From CAZAOY01 sp964486925 (GTDB lineage: Bacteria > Bacillota > Clostridia > Oscillospirales > Ruminococcaceae): a stretch of DNA of 51,782 nt. The stretch is taken from contig CAZAOY010000011.1 in assembly GCA_964486925.1 (NCBI GenBank), positions 1 through 51,782 on the forward strand. The letters run 5' to 3'. Below are positions 41,744 to 50,665 of the stretch, one piece after another. Both the position numbers and the translations under genes were made by a program. Position 1 is the first letter of the stretch; every line of letters begins with the position of its first letter. The notes under the pieces were generated by a model. It saw only the letters and a list, made by a program, of their open reading frames with translations. It had not been told where the DNA came from and made no database searches.

Positions 41744-44700
41744 ATGAATTTATATCAAAACATAGCACTCAAACTGCCCGCATTTAACGAGCTGTTGGAT
41801 AGCCTTAAGCATAACAACAAGGCTTCTTTAGTGGTTGGGCTGTCGCACATCCATAAAGCACACTTTACCTACAGCCTAGCTTCGGTTTTAAACGAACCCT
41901 TCTTGGTTATTACCGAGGACGAGCAGACTGCCAGACGGCTTACCGATGACATTAATGCAATGCATAAAAACCCATTAGAACAGGGCGGTGACGACAGCCA
42001 GTTTGCCTATCTGTTCCCTACTAAGGATTTTACCTTTAGGTCTGTGGATGGTGTATCCAGAGAGTATGAGCATATCAGACTCGGGGTGTTATCTAGGGTA
42101 TTAAATGGTGAGTGTGGGGTGGTTATCGCGCCTATAGAGGCAGTACTACAACATACAATCCCGCCTAGTGTGCTTTCAGAGGACACCTTTACCATATCGG
42201 CGGATAAGAGCTATAACATATCAGAGCTAACTAGTAAGCTTCAAAAGAGTGGGTATGTTCGCCGCCCGCAGGTTGATGGTATTGCCCAGTACTCACTGCG
42301 TGGAGGAATACTGGATATCTACCCTAGTGATTCCCCCTACCCTGTACGTATCGATTTCTGGGGAGAGGATATCGACCAGATGGGATACTTTGATATCGAG
42401 TCACAGCGCAAAACCGACCCACTTTCAAGTATACGTATCATCCCTGTAGTTGAAACGTTGTTTGAGAGTAGCGAAGTGCTAAAGGACAAGATAGAAAAGC
42501 TTATTAAAAAGACAAAAAACCCTAAAGCAAAGGAATGTTTAAATCGAGATCTATCAAAGATCTCAGCAGATATCGAACTTAACGCTTTAGATAAATATCT
42601 TCCGGTTGCATATGAAACACAATGCAACCTACTTGGTTATTTCCCTAAAAATAAAATTATTGTAAATGAGATCTCAACCATTAAGGAACGGGTTAAAACG
42701 ATACTTTGGCAACATCATGAGGATATTAAAACCTTACTAGAGGAAGGCGAGCTTGTAAAGGATATTAGTATCTTTTACGATGAATTTGCTGTGGTTGCAA
42801 ACGAGCTTTCCCGACACCAAACGGTATATCTTGATACCTTTGCAAAGTCGAATGTAGGAGAATCCTTTCAAAAGCTAATTACAATCAATCCCCTTCAAAA
42901 CTCAGGCTGGGGCGGTGAACTAAAGCTTCTTTCAGAGGATATAAAGCCGCTATTACATCAGTCATATGCGGTTGTGGTCTTAGCGGGAACGCCAAAGGCG
43001 GCTAACAATCTTGCGAATGATCTGTCAGCGCAGGGTATAAAAGCCTCCTACGTTACCCATAACACCGATGTTGTGACCGGTCAGGTTTCGGTGCTTTCAA
43101 ATGCTATCTCATCGGGGTTTGAGTACCCTGACATAAAGGTATCGCTTATCACCCTGCTAAAGCATACGGCAATTTCAAAGCGAAAGACCCGCTTCAAAAA
43201 AGGTAAGGTTATCCAGTCGTTAACCGACCTTGAGAAGGGGGATGCGGTGGTGCATGTTGCCCACGGTATTGGAATCTTTGAGGGTATCCACAAGATGGAG
43301 CTTCAAGGTATTACAAAGGATTACATCAAGATTAGCTATGCCGGCTCGGATCAGCTCTATATCCCGGTAACACAGCTTGACCTTGTTTCTAAGTATATAG
43401 GGCCTAAGGAAGATAAATCTCTAAAGCTAAATAAGCTTAACAGTACGGAATGGCAGAAAACCAAAACTCGGGTTAAAGCGGCTGTAAACGAGATGGCAGA
43501 TGAGCTTATACGGCTTTATGCCGAACGTGCTAAGGTAAAGGGCTACTCCTTTTCACCCGATACCGTCTGGCAGAATGAGTTTGAGGAACGGTTTGAGTAC
43601 CAAGAAACAGGCGATCAGTTAAGAAGTATTGCCGAGATTAAGGGGGATATGGAAGCCTCCACCCCTATGGAACGGCTTCTATGCGGTGACGTTGGATTTG
43701 GTAAAACCGAGGTAGCGGTACGAGCCGCCTTTAAATGTGTTATGGATTCAAAGCAGTGCGCGCTACTCTGCCCTACCACAATTCTAGCATGGCAACACTA
43801 CCAGTCTATCACTAAGCGTATCGGAGATTTTCCTATTAACATTGAGCTTTTATCACGGTTTAGAACCCCAAAGCAGATTAAGGAAACCTTAAAAAAGCTT
43901 AAAAAAGGTGAGGTAGATATAATAATCGGAACTCATAGGCTTATCCAGAAGGATGTCGAGTTTAAAGACTTAGGGCTTGCTATTATCGACGAGGAACAGC
44001 GATTTGGTGTTTCTCATAAGGAACGGTTTAAAGAGGTATTTAAGAGCGTTGATATGCTATCCATCTCTGCAACCCCGATCCCTCGTACCCTTAATATGGC
44101 GCTAACCGGTATCCGTGACATGTCCACCATCGAAGAAGCGCCGCAGGATCGTCATCCTGTACAGTCCTATGTGGTCGAGCATGACTATCTAATTATTGCC
44201 GAGGCTATAAGAAAGGAACTGCGCCGTGACGGTCAGCTTTACTATATCCATAACCGAATTGAAACTATCGAGCTTTGTGCTTCAAAGATATCACATTTTG
44301 TACCCGAAGCTAAGATTGGTATTGCCCACGGCAAGATGGATGAGAAGGAGCTTTCGCTAATCTGGCGACAGCTATTAGAGCGAGAGATAGATATACTGGT
44401 ATGCACCACCCTAATTGAAACGGGGGTTGATGTGCCAAACTGCAATACCTTGATAATCGAGGACGCAGACAGGATGGGTCTGTCACAGCTGTATCAGCTA
44501 AGGGGGCGGATTGGTCGGTCTAACCGCCGTGCCTTTGCCTACTTCACCTTTAGGCAGGGTAAGGTTTTAAGTGAGATAGCAACCAAACGGCTTAATGCGA
44601 TACGAGAGTTTACAAAGTTTGGGTCAGGCTTTAATATAGCAATGCGAGATCTGGAGATTCGAGGTGCAGGTAATATCTTAGGTACTCGCCAACATGGGCA

Positions 44701-45259
44701 TATGGAGGCGGTAGGGTATGATATGTATCTACGGCTTCTAAATGAGGCGGTAAGCGTTAAAAAAGGCGAGGCTAAACCTATTGCTTCACTGGAATGCACC
44801 ATCGATATTAAGTCGGATGCGTATATTCCACAGCACTATATCGATGACACATTACAGCGTATCGAGGTTTACCGAAAGATTGCAACAATCCAAAGTGAAG
44901 AGGACGTTACCGACGTGCTAGACGAGCTTATCGACCGGTTTGGTGATCCGCCATCTAGCGTTAAAAGCCTTGTGGATGTTGCGTTACTGCGTAACACTTT
45001 AGCGATTAACGGCATTAACGAGGTAACACAGCAGGGCAGTAACCTATTGTTGTTTAGCACCTCTATAAGTATGGACGTTGTAAAGAAGATTATCGAGGGA
45101 TTAAAGAAACGGGTTCATGTAAACTCTGGAAAGCGCTCCCATATTGCAGTTAAGCTTTCCGAGGACAACAACCCTATCACCACCCTTAGGGAGATTGTCG
45201 CTATTCTACTTGAGGATAATAACGCTAATCCACAACCAAGCAAAAACCCAAAAGCTTAA
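41744..45259 (+). CDS. mfd: transcription-repair coupling factor
   Basis: This 1171-residue ATP-driven translocase removes stalled RNA polymerase and recruits the UvrA system. It has an N-terminal UvrB-like region (about 1-330, RRPQVDGIAQYSLRGGILDIYP), a CarD-like RNA polymerase interaction domain (about 490-560, DAVVHVAHGIGIFEG), a helicase core with Walker A GDVGFGKTE (about 648-656), DEEQ (about 746-749) and QLRGRIGRS, and the C-terminal TRCF domain. Normal length. AGGGTGG lies about 9 nt before the ATG. Confidence 0.97.
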   Translation: MNLYQNIALKLPAFNELLDSLKHNNKASLVVGLSHIHKAHFTYSLASVLNEPFLVITEDEQTARRLTDDINAMHKNPLEQGGDDSQFAYLFPTKDFTFRSVDGVSREYEHIRLGVLSRVLNGECGVVIAPIEAVLQHTIPPSVLSEDTFTISADKSYNISELTSKLQKSGYVRRPQVDGIAQYSLRGGILDIYPSDSPYPVRIDFWGEDIDQMGYFDIESQRKTDPLSSIRIIPVVETLFESSEVLKDKIEKLIKKTKNPKAKECLNRDLSKISADIELNALDKYLPVAYETQCNLLGYFPKNKIIVNEISTIKERVKTILWQHHEDIKTLLEEGELVKDISIFYDEFAVVANELSRHQTVYLDTFAKSNVGESFQKLITINPLQNSGWGGELKLLSEDIKPLLHQSYAVVVLAGTPKAANNLANDLSAQGIKASYVTHNTDVVTGQVSVLSNAISSGFEYPDIKVSLITLLKHTAISKRKTRFKKGKVIQSLTDLEKGDAVVHVAHGIGIFEGIHKMELQGITKDYIKISYAGSDQLYIPVTQLDLVSKYIGPKEDKSLKLNKLNSTEWQKTKTRVKAAVNEMADELIRLYAERAKVKGYSFSPDTVWQNEFEERFEYQETGDQLRSIAEIKGDMEASTPMERLLCGDVGFGKTEVAVRAAFKCVMDSKQCALLCPTTILAWQHYQSITKRIGDFPINIELLSRFRTPKQIKETLKKLKKGEVDIIIGTHRLIQKDVEFKDLGLAIIDEEQRFGVSHKERFKEVFKSVDMLSISATPIPRTLNMALTGIRDMSTIEEAPQDRHPVQSYVVEHDYLIIAEAIRKELRRDGQLYYIHNRIETIELCASKISHFVPEAKIGIAHGKMDEKELSLIWRQLLEREIDILVCTTLIETGVDVPNCNTLIIEDADRMGLSQLYQLRGRIGRSNRRAFAYFTFRQGKVLSEIATKRLNAIREFTKFGSGFNIAMRDLEIRGAGNILGTRQHGHMEAVGYDMYLRLLNEAVSVKKGEAKPIASLECTIDIKSDAYIPQHYIDDTLQRIEVYRKIATIQSEEDVTDVLDELIDRFGDPPSSVKSLVDVALLRNTLAINGINEVTQQGSNLLLFSTSISMDVVKKIIEGLKKRVHVNSGKRSHIAVKLSEDNNPITTLREIVAILLEDNNANPQPSKNPKA

Positions 45260-45375
45260 TATTAACTATGTGATAAACAATTCTACTTTTTATAGTTTTG
45301 CACAACGACCGTATAGTTAAAGCTTTTACAGTATGACTAGAGAAATTTTATGGCTATAATATAAAGGAGTTTAAA

Positions 45376-46290
45376 ATGCCGATTAATATACCACATGATC
45401 TGCCGGCGGCGACCACCCTAGAAGCGGAGAACATCTTTGTAATGAGCAAAGAGCTTGCCGTCCATCAGGATATCCGCCCGCTTAAGATTGCGATACTAAA
45501 CCTAATGCCAAAAAAGATTGAAACCGAAACGCAACTACTACGGCTACTGGGAAACACCCCTCTACAGGTTGATGTTGAGCTGGTTCAAACCGCAACCTAC
45601 ACCTCTAAAAATACCGCCGCAGAGCATCTATTAAAGTTTTACAAAACCTTTAACGATATAAAACACCGCCGCTTTGATGGCATGATAATCACAGGCGCAC
45701 CGATTGAACAGATGGAGTTTAACCAGGTTAACTACTGGGATGAGCTAACAAAGATTATGGAATGGACAAAGACTAATGTATACTCTACCTTCCACATCTG
45801 TTGGGGGGCACAGGCGGCACTGCATTACCACTACGGTATCAACAAACACCCGCTTGATAAAAAGGTGTTTGGGATCTTTCCCCATACAGTTCTAAACCAA
45901 AACCACAAGCTTTTGCGTGGTTTTGATGAGCAGTATCTCTGCCCCCACTCTAGGCATACCACCATACTACGTGAGGATATCGAAAGGGTGGATGATCTTG
46001 AGGTGTTAACCTATTCAGAGCAGGCTGGAGTTAACGTTATCGCCTCGAAGGGCGGCAGACGATTCTTTGCGACAGGGCACTGTGAATACGACCGTGATAC
46101 ACTGGCTAACGAGTATTTTCGTGATCTAAATCAAGGACTACCTATAGATATCCCTTTTGGATACTTCCCAGATAACGACAACAAAAACACGCCACAGTTT
46201 TTGTGGCGTGGTCATGCTAATCTGTTATTTACAAACTGGCTAAACTACTTTGTCTATCAGCAGACACCTTATGATCTTGCAAACCTTTGA
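45376..46290 (+). CDS. metA: homoserine O-acetyltransferase, MetA family
   Basis: This 304-residue acyltransferase is the first committed step of methionine synthesis. The active-site Cys142 lies in HICWGAQAA, with His235 and Glu237 in ATGHCEYDRD. Residue 111 is Glu (TGAPIEQMEF); in this family Glu111 is associated with acetyl-CoA use and Gly111 with succinyl-CoA. Acetyl transfer is therefore predicted despite the frequent label of succinyltransferase. AAAGGAG lies 8 nt upstream. The 116-bp gap before it shows no SAM riboswitch. Confidence 0.93.
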   Translation: MPINIPHDLPAATTLEAENIFVMSKELAVHQDIRPLKIAILNLMPKKIETETQLLRLLGNTPLQVDVELVQTATYTSKNTAAEHLLKFYKTFNDIKHRRFDGMIITGAPIEQMEFNQVNYWDELTKIMEWTKTNVYSTFHICWGAQAALHYHYGINKHPLDKKVFGIFPHTVLNQNHKLLRGFDEQYLCPHSRHTTILREDIERVDDLEVLTYSEQAGVNVIASKGGRRFFATGHCEYDRDTLANEYFRDLNQGLPIDIPFGYFPDNDNKNTPQFLWRGHANLLFTNWLNYFVYQQTPYDLANL

Positions 46291-46297
46291 GCGTTCG

Positions 46298-47290
46298 CTA
46301 CATAATCGATCTAACCTTAACACTTTCATTTTTAACCTGTTCTATAAGTCTTTCAAGATCAGAAAATGTAGTTAATTGACCGCACTGTGCTCTAAAGGCG
46401 GCTGCACCGTGTATCCCTTTAAGGTACCATGCTGCATGCTTTCTCGCCTGGTTCATCCCTACCTTTTCGGTGTTGTACTCGCATAGTAGGCTGATATGGC
46501 GGTGGAGCACCTCCATCCTCTCCTCAAGAGTCACAGGTGGTAGGCGTCTGCCGCTTTTAAAGTATTCATAAATCTCTCTAAAGATAAATGGGTTACCGTA
46601 TGCGGCACGCCCTATCATCACAAGATCACAACCGGTATATTCATACATCTTTATTGCGGCATCTAATGAATCTACGTCACCGTTTCCTATTACTGGGATT
46701 GATACCGCCTCCTTGACTGCCTTTATTATGGTCATGTCAGAGTATGGGCGGTACATCTGATCTTTTGTCCTTCCATGCACAGTAATAGCGCTTGCACCCG
46801 CCTGCTCTAACAGTAGCGACAGTTCTACCGCATTAACGCTGTTAGCGTCCCAGCCTTTACGTATCTTTGCTGTAACAGGTACAGTGGATACCTCAACCAC
46901 CGCCTTTACAATCTCAGCTGCAAGTTCGGGGTTCTTCATAAGTGCCGCACCACTTCCGTTTCCCGAAACCTTAGGCACAGGACAACCCATATTAATATCG
47001 ATAATATTAGGGTTATACTCCAAAGCCTTTTTAGCCGCCACCGCCAGATACTGTGGATCATCACCGAAAAGCTGTACCGCCATGGGACGCTCTTTATCCG
47101 ATACATAAAGCATTTTTTGCGATTTTTTATCATTAAAGCTAACACCCTTAGAGGATACAAGCTCACTTACAACATACCCTGCATTAAATTCCTTGCATAT
47201 CTCCCTAAACGCACGATCCGCAACCGAAGCCATAGGTGCGAGCGCCGCAGTTTTAGCTATTGCAACATTTTTTATCTTAATTGTTTCCAT
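46298..47290 (-). CDS. dusB: tRNA-dihydrouridine synthase, DusB type
   Basis: This 330-residue FMN enzyme reduces uridines in the tRNA D-loop. It shows APMASVADRAFR near the N-terminus, IDINMGCPVPKVSGNGSGAALM with the catalytic Cys, the VTVHGRTKDQMYRP stretch, and GNGDVDS and IGRAAYGNPFIF for FMN phosphate binding. It converges on metA with only 7 bp between stops and no terminator. Confidence 0.93.
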   Translation of the reverse strand: METIKIKNVAIAKTAALAPMASVADRAFREICKEFNAGYVVSELVSSKGVSFNDKKSQKMLYVSDKERPMAVQLFGDDPQYLAVAAKKALEYNPNIIDINMGCPVPKVSGNGSGAALMKNPELAAEIVKAVVEVSTVPVTAKIRKGWDANSVNAVELSLLLEQAGASAITVHGRTKDQMYRPYSDMTIIKAVKEAVSIPVIGNGDVDSLDAAIKMYEYTGCDLVMIGRAAYGNPFIFREIYEYFKSGRRLPPVTLEERMEVLHRHISLLCEYNTEKVGMNQARKHAAWYLKGIHGAAAFRAQCGQLTTFSDLERLIEQVKNESVKVRSIM

Positions 47291-47413
47291 TAATCCTAAT
47301 TCCCGCCTTTTTTAGTATACAATATTTTATCATAAATATAGCTAATTTGCAAGCGGCTGAAAAAGTAAATATTAATGGATTAGATAAAAATTCCAAAATT
47401 TTTATGAAAACTA

Positions 47414-47442
47414 TAGACATTTTAAGTATTTAGAGGTATAAT
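47414..47442 (+). promoter_or_regulatory. promoter of the PrsA/SurA-like lipoprotein gene
   Basis: -35 TAGACA (47414-47419), 17-bp spacer, -10 TATAAT (47437-47442). Transcription would start near 47449, leaving a leader of about 84 nt before the ATG at 47533. GGAGG sits at 47523-47527. Confidence 0.7.
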
Positions 47443-47532
47443 ATTATTTAGTGGGAAAACTACGATTAAAATTAGTTACATGTATACATCCTAGTCGGTG
47501 TATCCTTAGTAATATAACATTAGGAGGATAAG

Positions 47533-48591
47533 ATGAAGATTTTTAAGAGGCTAACAATTGGAGTTATCTGCATTGCAGTTGTGCTTTCCTTTACATCCTG
47601 TTCAGACACAAGCTGGGTTGTAAAGTCAGGTGATAACGTAGTAACAGGTGGGATGTATCTAGGTTATGAGATGAATGCGTTAATGAGCATATTCCAACAT
47701 AAAGACTACAATCAAGAGATTGATGACCCTATCAAACAAACAATTGATGGCAAAGACGGAAAAACCTACATCAAAGACACCGCACTAGAAAGTGCAAAGA
47801 CCTATCTTTATATCGAAAATAAATTTAAAGATATGGGGCTAGAGCTTAGTGCAGAGGATATAGATAATCAAGACAAACGCTTTAACTTTGAATGGGACTA
47901 TTACAGTGCTCTATTTGAGAAGAACGGCACTAGCAAAGAATCTTATAAAAAGCTTTCGGATAACCGTGCTAAGCAGGAGCTAATCTTTAAAACACTATAT
48001 AGCGAGGGCGGAGAAAAAGCGGTTTCTGACGCTGATCTACTAGTGCATTTTAAAGAAAACTATGTTGATATTAACTATATCGAGATGACCACTACAGACG
48101 ACCAGAATAAACCCCTTCCCGCAGACCAGATCCAAAAGATTAAGGATAAGGCAAAGGCTTATGCGCAGCGTATTAAGAATGGTGAGTCTTTAAACAAGGT
48201 AAAGGTTGAGTATCAAAACGAAAACATACCAGAGGGTGAAGAAAAGAACACCATCATCTCTGACGACAAGGAAACTAAAGAGGTGTTAAGCAAGAACGAC
48301 GAGTACACCGACGCCGATCTACTTAAAGCGGCTTTTGCTGAAAAACAACTTGATACCCCTGTAGTAGTTGAAGGTAAAGAAGCAGTATTTGTAATGGTTA
48401 AGTACGATGTTACAAGGGATGAAACAAACTTTGATAAAATGCGTACCCAGGTGCTTGCAAACCTTAAAGGTGAGGAATTTAAAACTGCTGTTAAGGACGA
48501 GGTTGCTAAGCTTGATGTTACTGTAAATTCAGCGGCTGTGTCATACTACAATCCTAGCAAGTTAACCCTTGATACCGGAGCAAACGATTAA
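47533..48591 (+). CDS. PrsA/SurA-like lipoprotein (putative foldase)
   Basis: This 352-residue lipoprotein has a signal peptide (KIFKRLTIGVICIAVVLSFTSC) and lipidated Cys23. A SurA_N-like helical part (about 60-165, ESAKTYLYIENKFKDMGLELS) is followed by a region where a parvulin domain would lie (about 170-320, VDINYIEMTTTDDQ, AKAYAQRIKNGESLNKVKVEY, LDTPVVVEGKEAVFVMVKYDV). The parvulin part looks shortened, and catalytic residues cannot be assigned by eye. Such proteins help secreted proteins fold outside the membrane. A strong terminator follows. Confidence 0.75.
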   Translation: MKIFKRLTIGVICIAVVLSFTSCSDTSWVVKSGDNVVTGGMYLGYEMNALMSIFQHKDYNQEIDDPIKQTIDGKDGKTYIKDTALESAKTYLYIENKFKDMGLELSAEDIDNQDKRFNFEWDYYSALFEKNGTSKESYKKLSDNRAKQELIFKTLYSEGGEKAVSDADLLVHFKENYVDINYIEMTTTDDQNKPLPADQIQKIKDKAKAYAQRIKNGESLNKVKVEYQNENIPEGEEKNTIISDDKETKEVLSKNDEYTDADLLKAAFAEKQLDTPVVVEGKEAVFVMVKYDVTRDETNFDKMRTQVLANLKGEEFKTAVKDEVAKLDVTVNSAAVSYYNPSKLTLDTGAND

Positions 48592-48605
48592 TTAAGGATA
48601 TAACA

Positions 48606-48636
48606 ACACCCCCGAAACTCGGGGGTGTAACTTTTT
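48606..48636 (+). terminator. intrinsic terminator
   Basis: ACACCCCCGA (48606-48615) pairs perfectly with TCGGGGGTGT (48619-48628) across a 3-nt loop, followed by AACTTTTT. It serves the lipoprotein gene and also lies just beyond the end of the convergent beta-phosphoglucomutase gene. Confidence 0.88.
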
Positions 48637-48642
48637 AGTTTA

Positions 48643-49317
48643 CTATCTTGCGGTATGGTTATTGTATGCTTCTATTACCCTATCAATATTAAGCTCTTCT
48701 GTAGATTTAAGGATTAAATCTGGGGTTTCGGAGGTAACCTCTACGTTAATACCAACCGAAAACATCTTTGCCGCATGTATAGCTTCGATACCAGACTGCG
48801 CGTCCTCAAAACCTATACATTCATCGGATTTAAGCTTAAGGGCGTCACGGCAAACGATAAATACTTCAGGGTCAGGCTTTGAGTTTTTAACCTTAGCTGC
48901 GTCTGCAATGTAATCAAAATAATGGCTGATGTTAAGCGAATTTAACACTTTGCTTGCATTCTTGCTTGCGGAAGCTACCGCTAGATAGATCCCTCTTTCC
49001 TTTGCGGCATCTAAAAACGACATAACTCCTGGAAGCACGTCAGCCGGGGTTATCTGCTGTATAAGCTTAACATATTTATCATTCTTCTTGTTTGCGTAGA
49101 GCTCTTTTTGATCCTCGGTATACTGGTCTAACGCGTTGTTAATCTCAAGGATTATCTCAAAAGAGCGGATACGGCTCACACCCTTTAGTCGGTCGTTATC
49201 CTTTATGTCAAACTTGTATCCTAGATCATCCGCTAATTCCTTCCATGCTAGAAAGTGATAGTGTGCGGTGTCTGTTAAAACTCCGTCTAGGTCGAATATA
49301 AATGCTTTTGGTGTCAT
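48643..49317 (-). CDS. pgmB: beta-phosphoglucomutase
   Basis: This 224-residue HAD-superfamily enzyme converts beta-glucose 1-phosphate to glucose 6-phosphate, the step after maltose, trehalose or kojibiose phosphorolysis. It has nucleophile Asp9 and acid/base Asp11 in FDLDGVLTDTAHYHFLAWKELA, GVSRIRSFEIIL in the cap, and VASASKNA, KVKNSKPDPEVF and GFEDAQSGIEAI in the core. No disaccharide phosphorylase lies within the window; it may lie elsewhere. It follows the PIG-L gene by 14 bp. Confidence 0.92.
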   Translation of the reverse strand: MTPKAFIFDLDGVLTDTAHYHFLAWKELADDLGYKFDIKDNDRLKGVSRIRSFEIILEINNALDQYTEDQKELYANKKNDKYVKLIQQITPADVLPGVMSFLDAAKERGIYLAVASASKNASKVLNSLNISHYFDYIADAAKVKNSKPDPEVFIVCRDALKLKSDECIGFEDAQSGIEAIHAAKMFSVGINVEVTSETPDLILKSTEELNIDRVIEAYNNHTAR

Positions 49318-49331
49318 AGTAATCTCCTTTG

Positions 49332-50108
49332 TTATATTGAAATTTTAGGTAGTGGCTTTACATAGCTAACCTCTGGGAATGCGTGAAGGTGCATAGGCAA
49401 CAGCACCTTAAAGTCCTCCGCATAAGACCTGTCTATACTTTTTCCTAGTATACCACATTTTGTTGTAATATATCCTTGTATTAACTGTAACGATCCGTCT
49501 GCAAATTGACTTTCATGCTTTGACACTGCTTCAAGCTTTTTTGAAAGATGGTCGGTAATGTCAATACAGGTATTAGGTGCGGCGGTGTAGTAGAATGCAA
49601 TCCCTGATACTGCCCACGGATCAAGCGCTTTGTCCTGGCTTATCCCCGCAAAGGAGCAAAACATCGCCGCTCTTGCGGTAGCCATCCCTATCTGCGTATG
49701 GTCAGGGTGAATCTCATATGATAAAAAAGGATCTGCCGTCATGATAAAGTCGGGTTTTACTTGACGGATTACATCGATAATATCAAGCATTAGCTGTTTA
49801 TCATCATGAAACCCTAGGTCTGGATATCCCAAAAATATGGTATCCTTCACACCTAGCACCTCTGCCGCCAACTTTGCTTCTTTCTGCCGTATGGTAATAA
49901 TATCACCTTGTGCATATGTACCGTTACTGTCACCAAACGCTCCGTTAGTCACGGTAACGTAGGTAACGGAAATTCCAAGAGATGTCAGTAGTGAGATTGT
50001 TCCACCTGCGCCGATTTCATTGTCGTCAGAATGTGGTTGAACACATAGTACATGTTTTGCCGATAGCAGGTCTGGAGCGGGGATAAGCTGATTAATAGCC
50101 TCAAACAT
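49332..50108 (-). CDS. PIG-L family deacetylase
   Basis: This 258-residue zinc deacetylase of the LmbE/PIG-L family has the motif QPHSDDNEIGAGGT (His26, Asp28, Asp29; usual form PHPDDE) and the second metal ligand in EIHPDHTQIG. Members remove N-acetyl groups from GlcNAc-type sugars or related compounds. The substrate cannot be assigned. It shares a transcript with pgmB, and the neighbouring Gfo/Idh gene is upstream beyond a repeat and an assembly gap, hinting at a sugar-handling locus. Confidence 0.88.
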   Translation of the reverse strand: MFEAINQLIPAPDLLSAKHVLCVQPHSDDNEIGAGGTISLLTSLGISVTYVTVTNGAFGDSNGTYAQGDIITIRQKEAKLAAEVLGVKDTIFLGYPDLGFHDDKQLMLDIIDVIRQVKPDFIMTADPFLSYEIHPDHTQIGMATARAAMFCSFAGISQDKALDPWAVSGIAFYYTAAPNTCIDITDHLSKKLEAVSKHESQFADGSLQLIQGYITTKCGILGKSIDRSYAEDFKVLLPMHLHAFPEVSYVKPLPKISI

Positions 50109-50121
50109 AAAAACTCCACTT

Positions 50122-50226
50122 CTCCGCCGACATTGTTAACTGGTTACCATGTTATTTCTTAATAATTTTTAAAGTAATTATTTTGCCCAATTAACAGTAG
50201 ATTACCAACATCCACCTACGGCGGAG
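50122..50226 (-). promoter_or_regulatory. leader of the PIG-L gene with long-range inverted repeat
   Basis: On the minus strand CTCCGCCG (50226-50219) can pair with CGGCGGAG (50129-50122), which lies only about 13 nt before the PIG-L start codon, next to its ribosome site GTGGAG. Between them TGGTAACCA (a 9-bp palindrome) and a similar GGTAATC occur, so operator sites are also possible. Nothing else was recognised in 50109-50260. Confidence 0.45.
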
Positions 50227-50260
50227 GGTGAAAAGTTAGTGAATTTCATTGTACCACTAT

Positions 50261-50442
50261 TTCTTTTTTATCTGTTTATTATACCATAGCTTAAAAGCCG
50301 TCTAGGCTTTTTTCCTTTATTGGCAGAATAAACACATCAGCGTAAATCGAAGATTTACATTTCCTTTTTATCTGTTTATTATACCATAACTTAAAGCCGT
50401 CTAGGCTTTTTTCCTTTATTGGTAGAATAAACACATCAGCGT
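50261..50442. repeat. about 100-bp tandem repeat, at least 1.8 copies, truncated by the gap
   Basis: Copy 1 (50261-50360) and copy 2 (from 50361 to the gap) are nearly identical, with a few substitutions and one 1-bp indel. On the minus strand each unit holds a small hairpin (AAAGCC/GGCTTT) that overlaps a possible -35 (TAGAC), and an extended -10 (TGGTATAAT). A second hairpin, GTAAATC-GAA-GATTTAC, closes copy 1. The assembly breaks inside copy 2, so the true copy number is unknown. Confidence 0.85.
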
Positions 50443-50542
50443 NNNNNNNNNNNNNNNNNNNNNNNNNNNNNNNNNNNNNNNNNNNNNNNNNNNNNNNNNN
50501 NNNNNNNNNNNNNNNNNNNNNNNNNNNNNNNNNNNNNNNNNN
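50443..50542. other. assembly gap (100 N)
   Basis: Exactly 100 N, the conventional symbol for a gap of unknown length. It interrupts the tandem repeat, which probably caused it. An open reading frame that spans the N run is not a gene. The sequence right of the gap (50543-50620) is AT-rich, with no gene seen. Confidence 0.97.
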
Positions 50543-50620
50543 TACCAATATGTAAAGTAGATATTATCCTGCATAATCTGTCATTTTTTATTAATATAAG
50601 ATATCTTAGTTTTTCATAAT

Positions 50621-50658
50621 AAACAAAACGAGGATGTTACATAACTGTAAAATCCTCG
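50621..50658 (-). terminator. intrinsic terminator of the Gfo/Idh/MocA gene
   Basis: CGAGGAT (50629-50635) pairs perfectly with ATCCTCG (50652-50658), enclosing TTAC/GTAA. On the minus strand it is followed by TTTTGTTT (50628-50621). It lies directly downstream of the oxidoreductase stop codon. Confidence 0.8.
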
Positions 50659-50665
50659 ATAATCT

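Noticed and set aside
45356..45361. TATAAT just before metA as a -10 box
   Set aside because: The ribosome site follows 1-2 bp later, so a transcript started from it would not contain the site.
45260..45375. SAM or T-box riboswitch before metA
   Set aside because: The gap is only 116 bp and holds neither a T-box sequence nor S-box motifs nor a terminator.
50261..50442. Possible CRISPR array
   Set aside because: The repeat period is about 100 bp, the units are nearly identical along their whole length with no variable spacers, and no cas gene is present.
50291..50548. Open reading frame across the N run
   Set aside because: It is read through 100 unknown bases and consists otherwise of the non-coding tandem repeat; it has no ribosome site.
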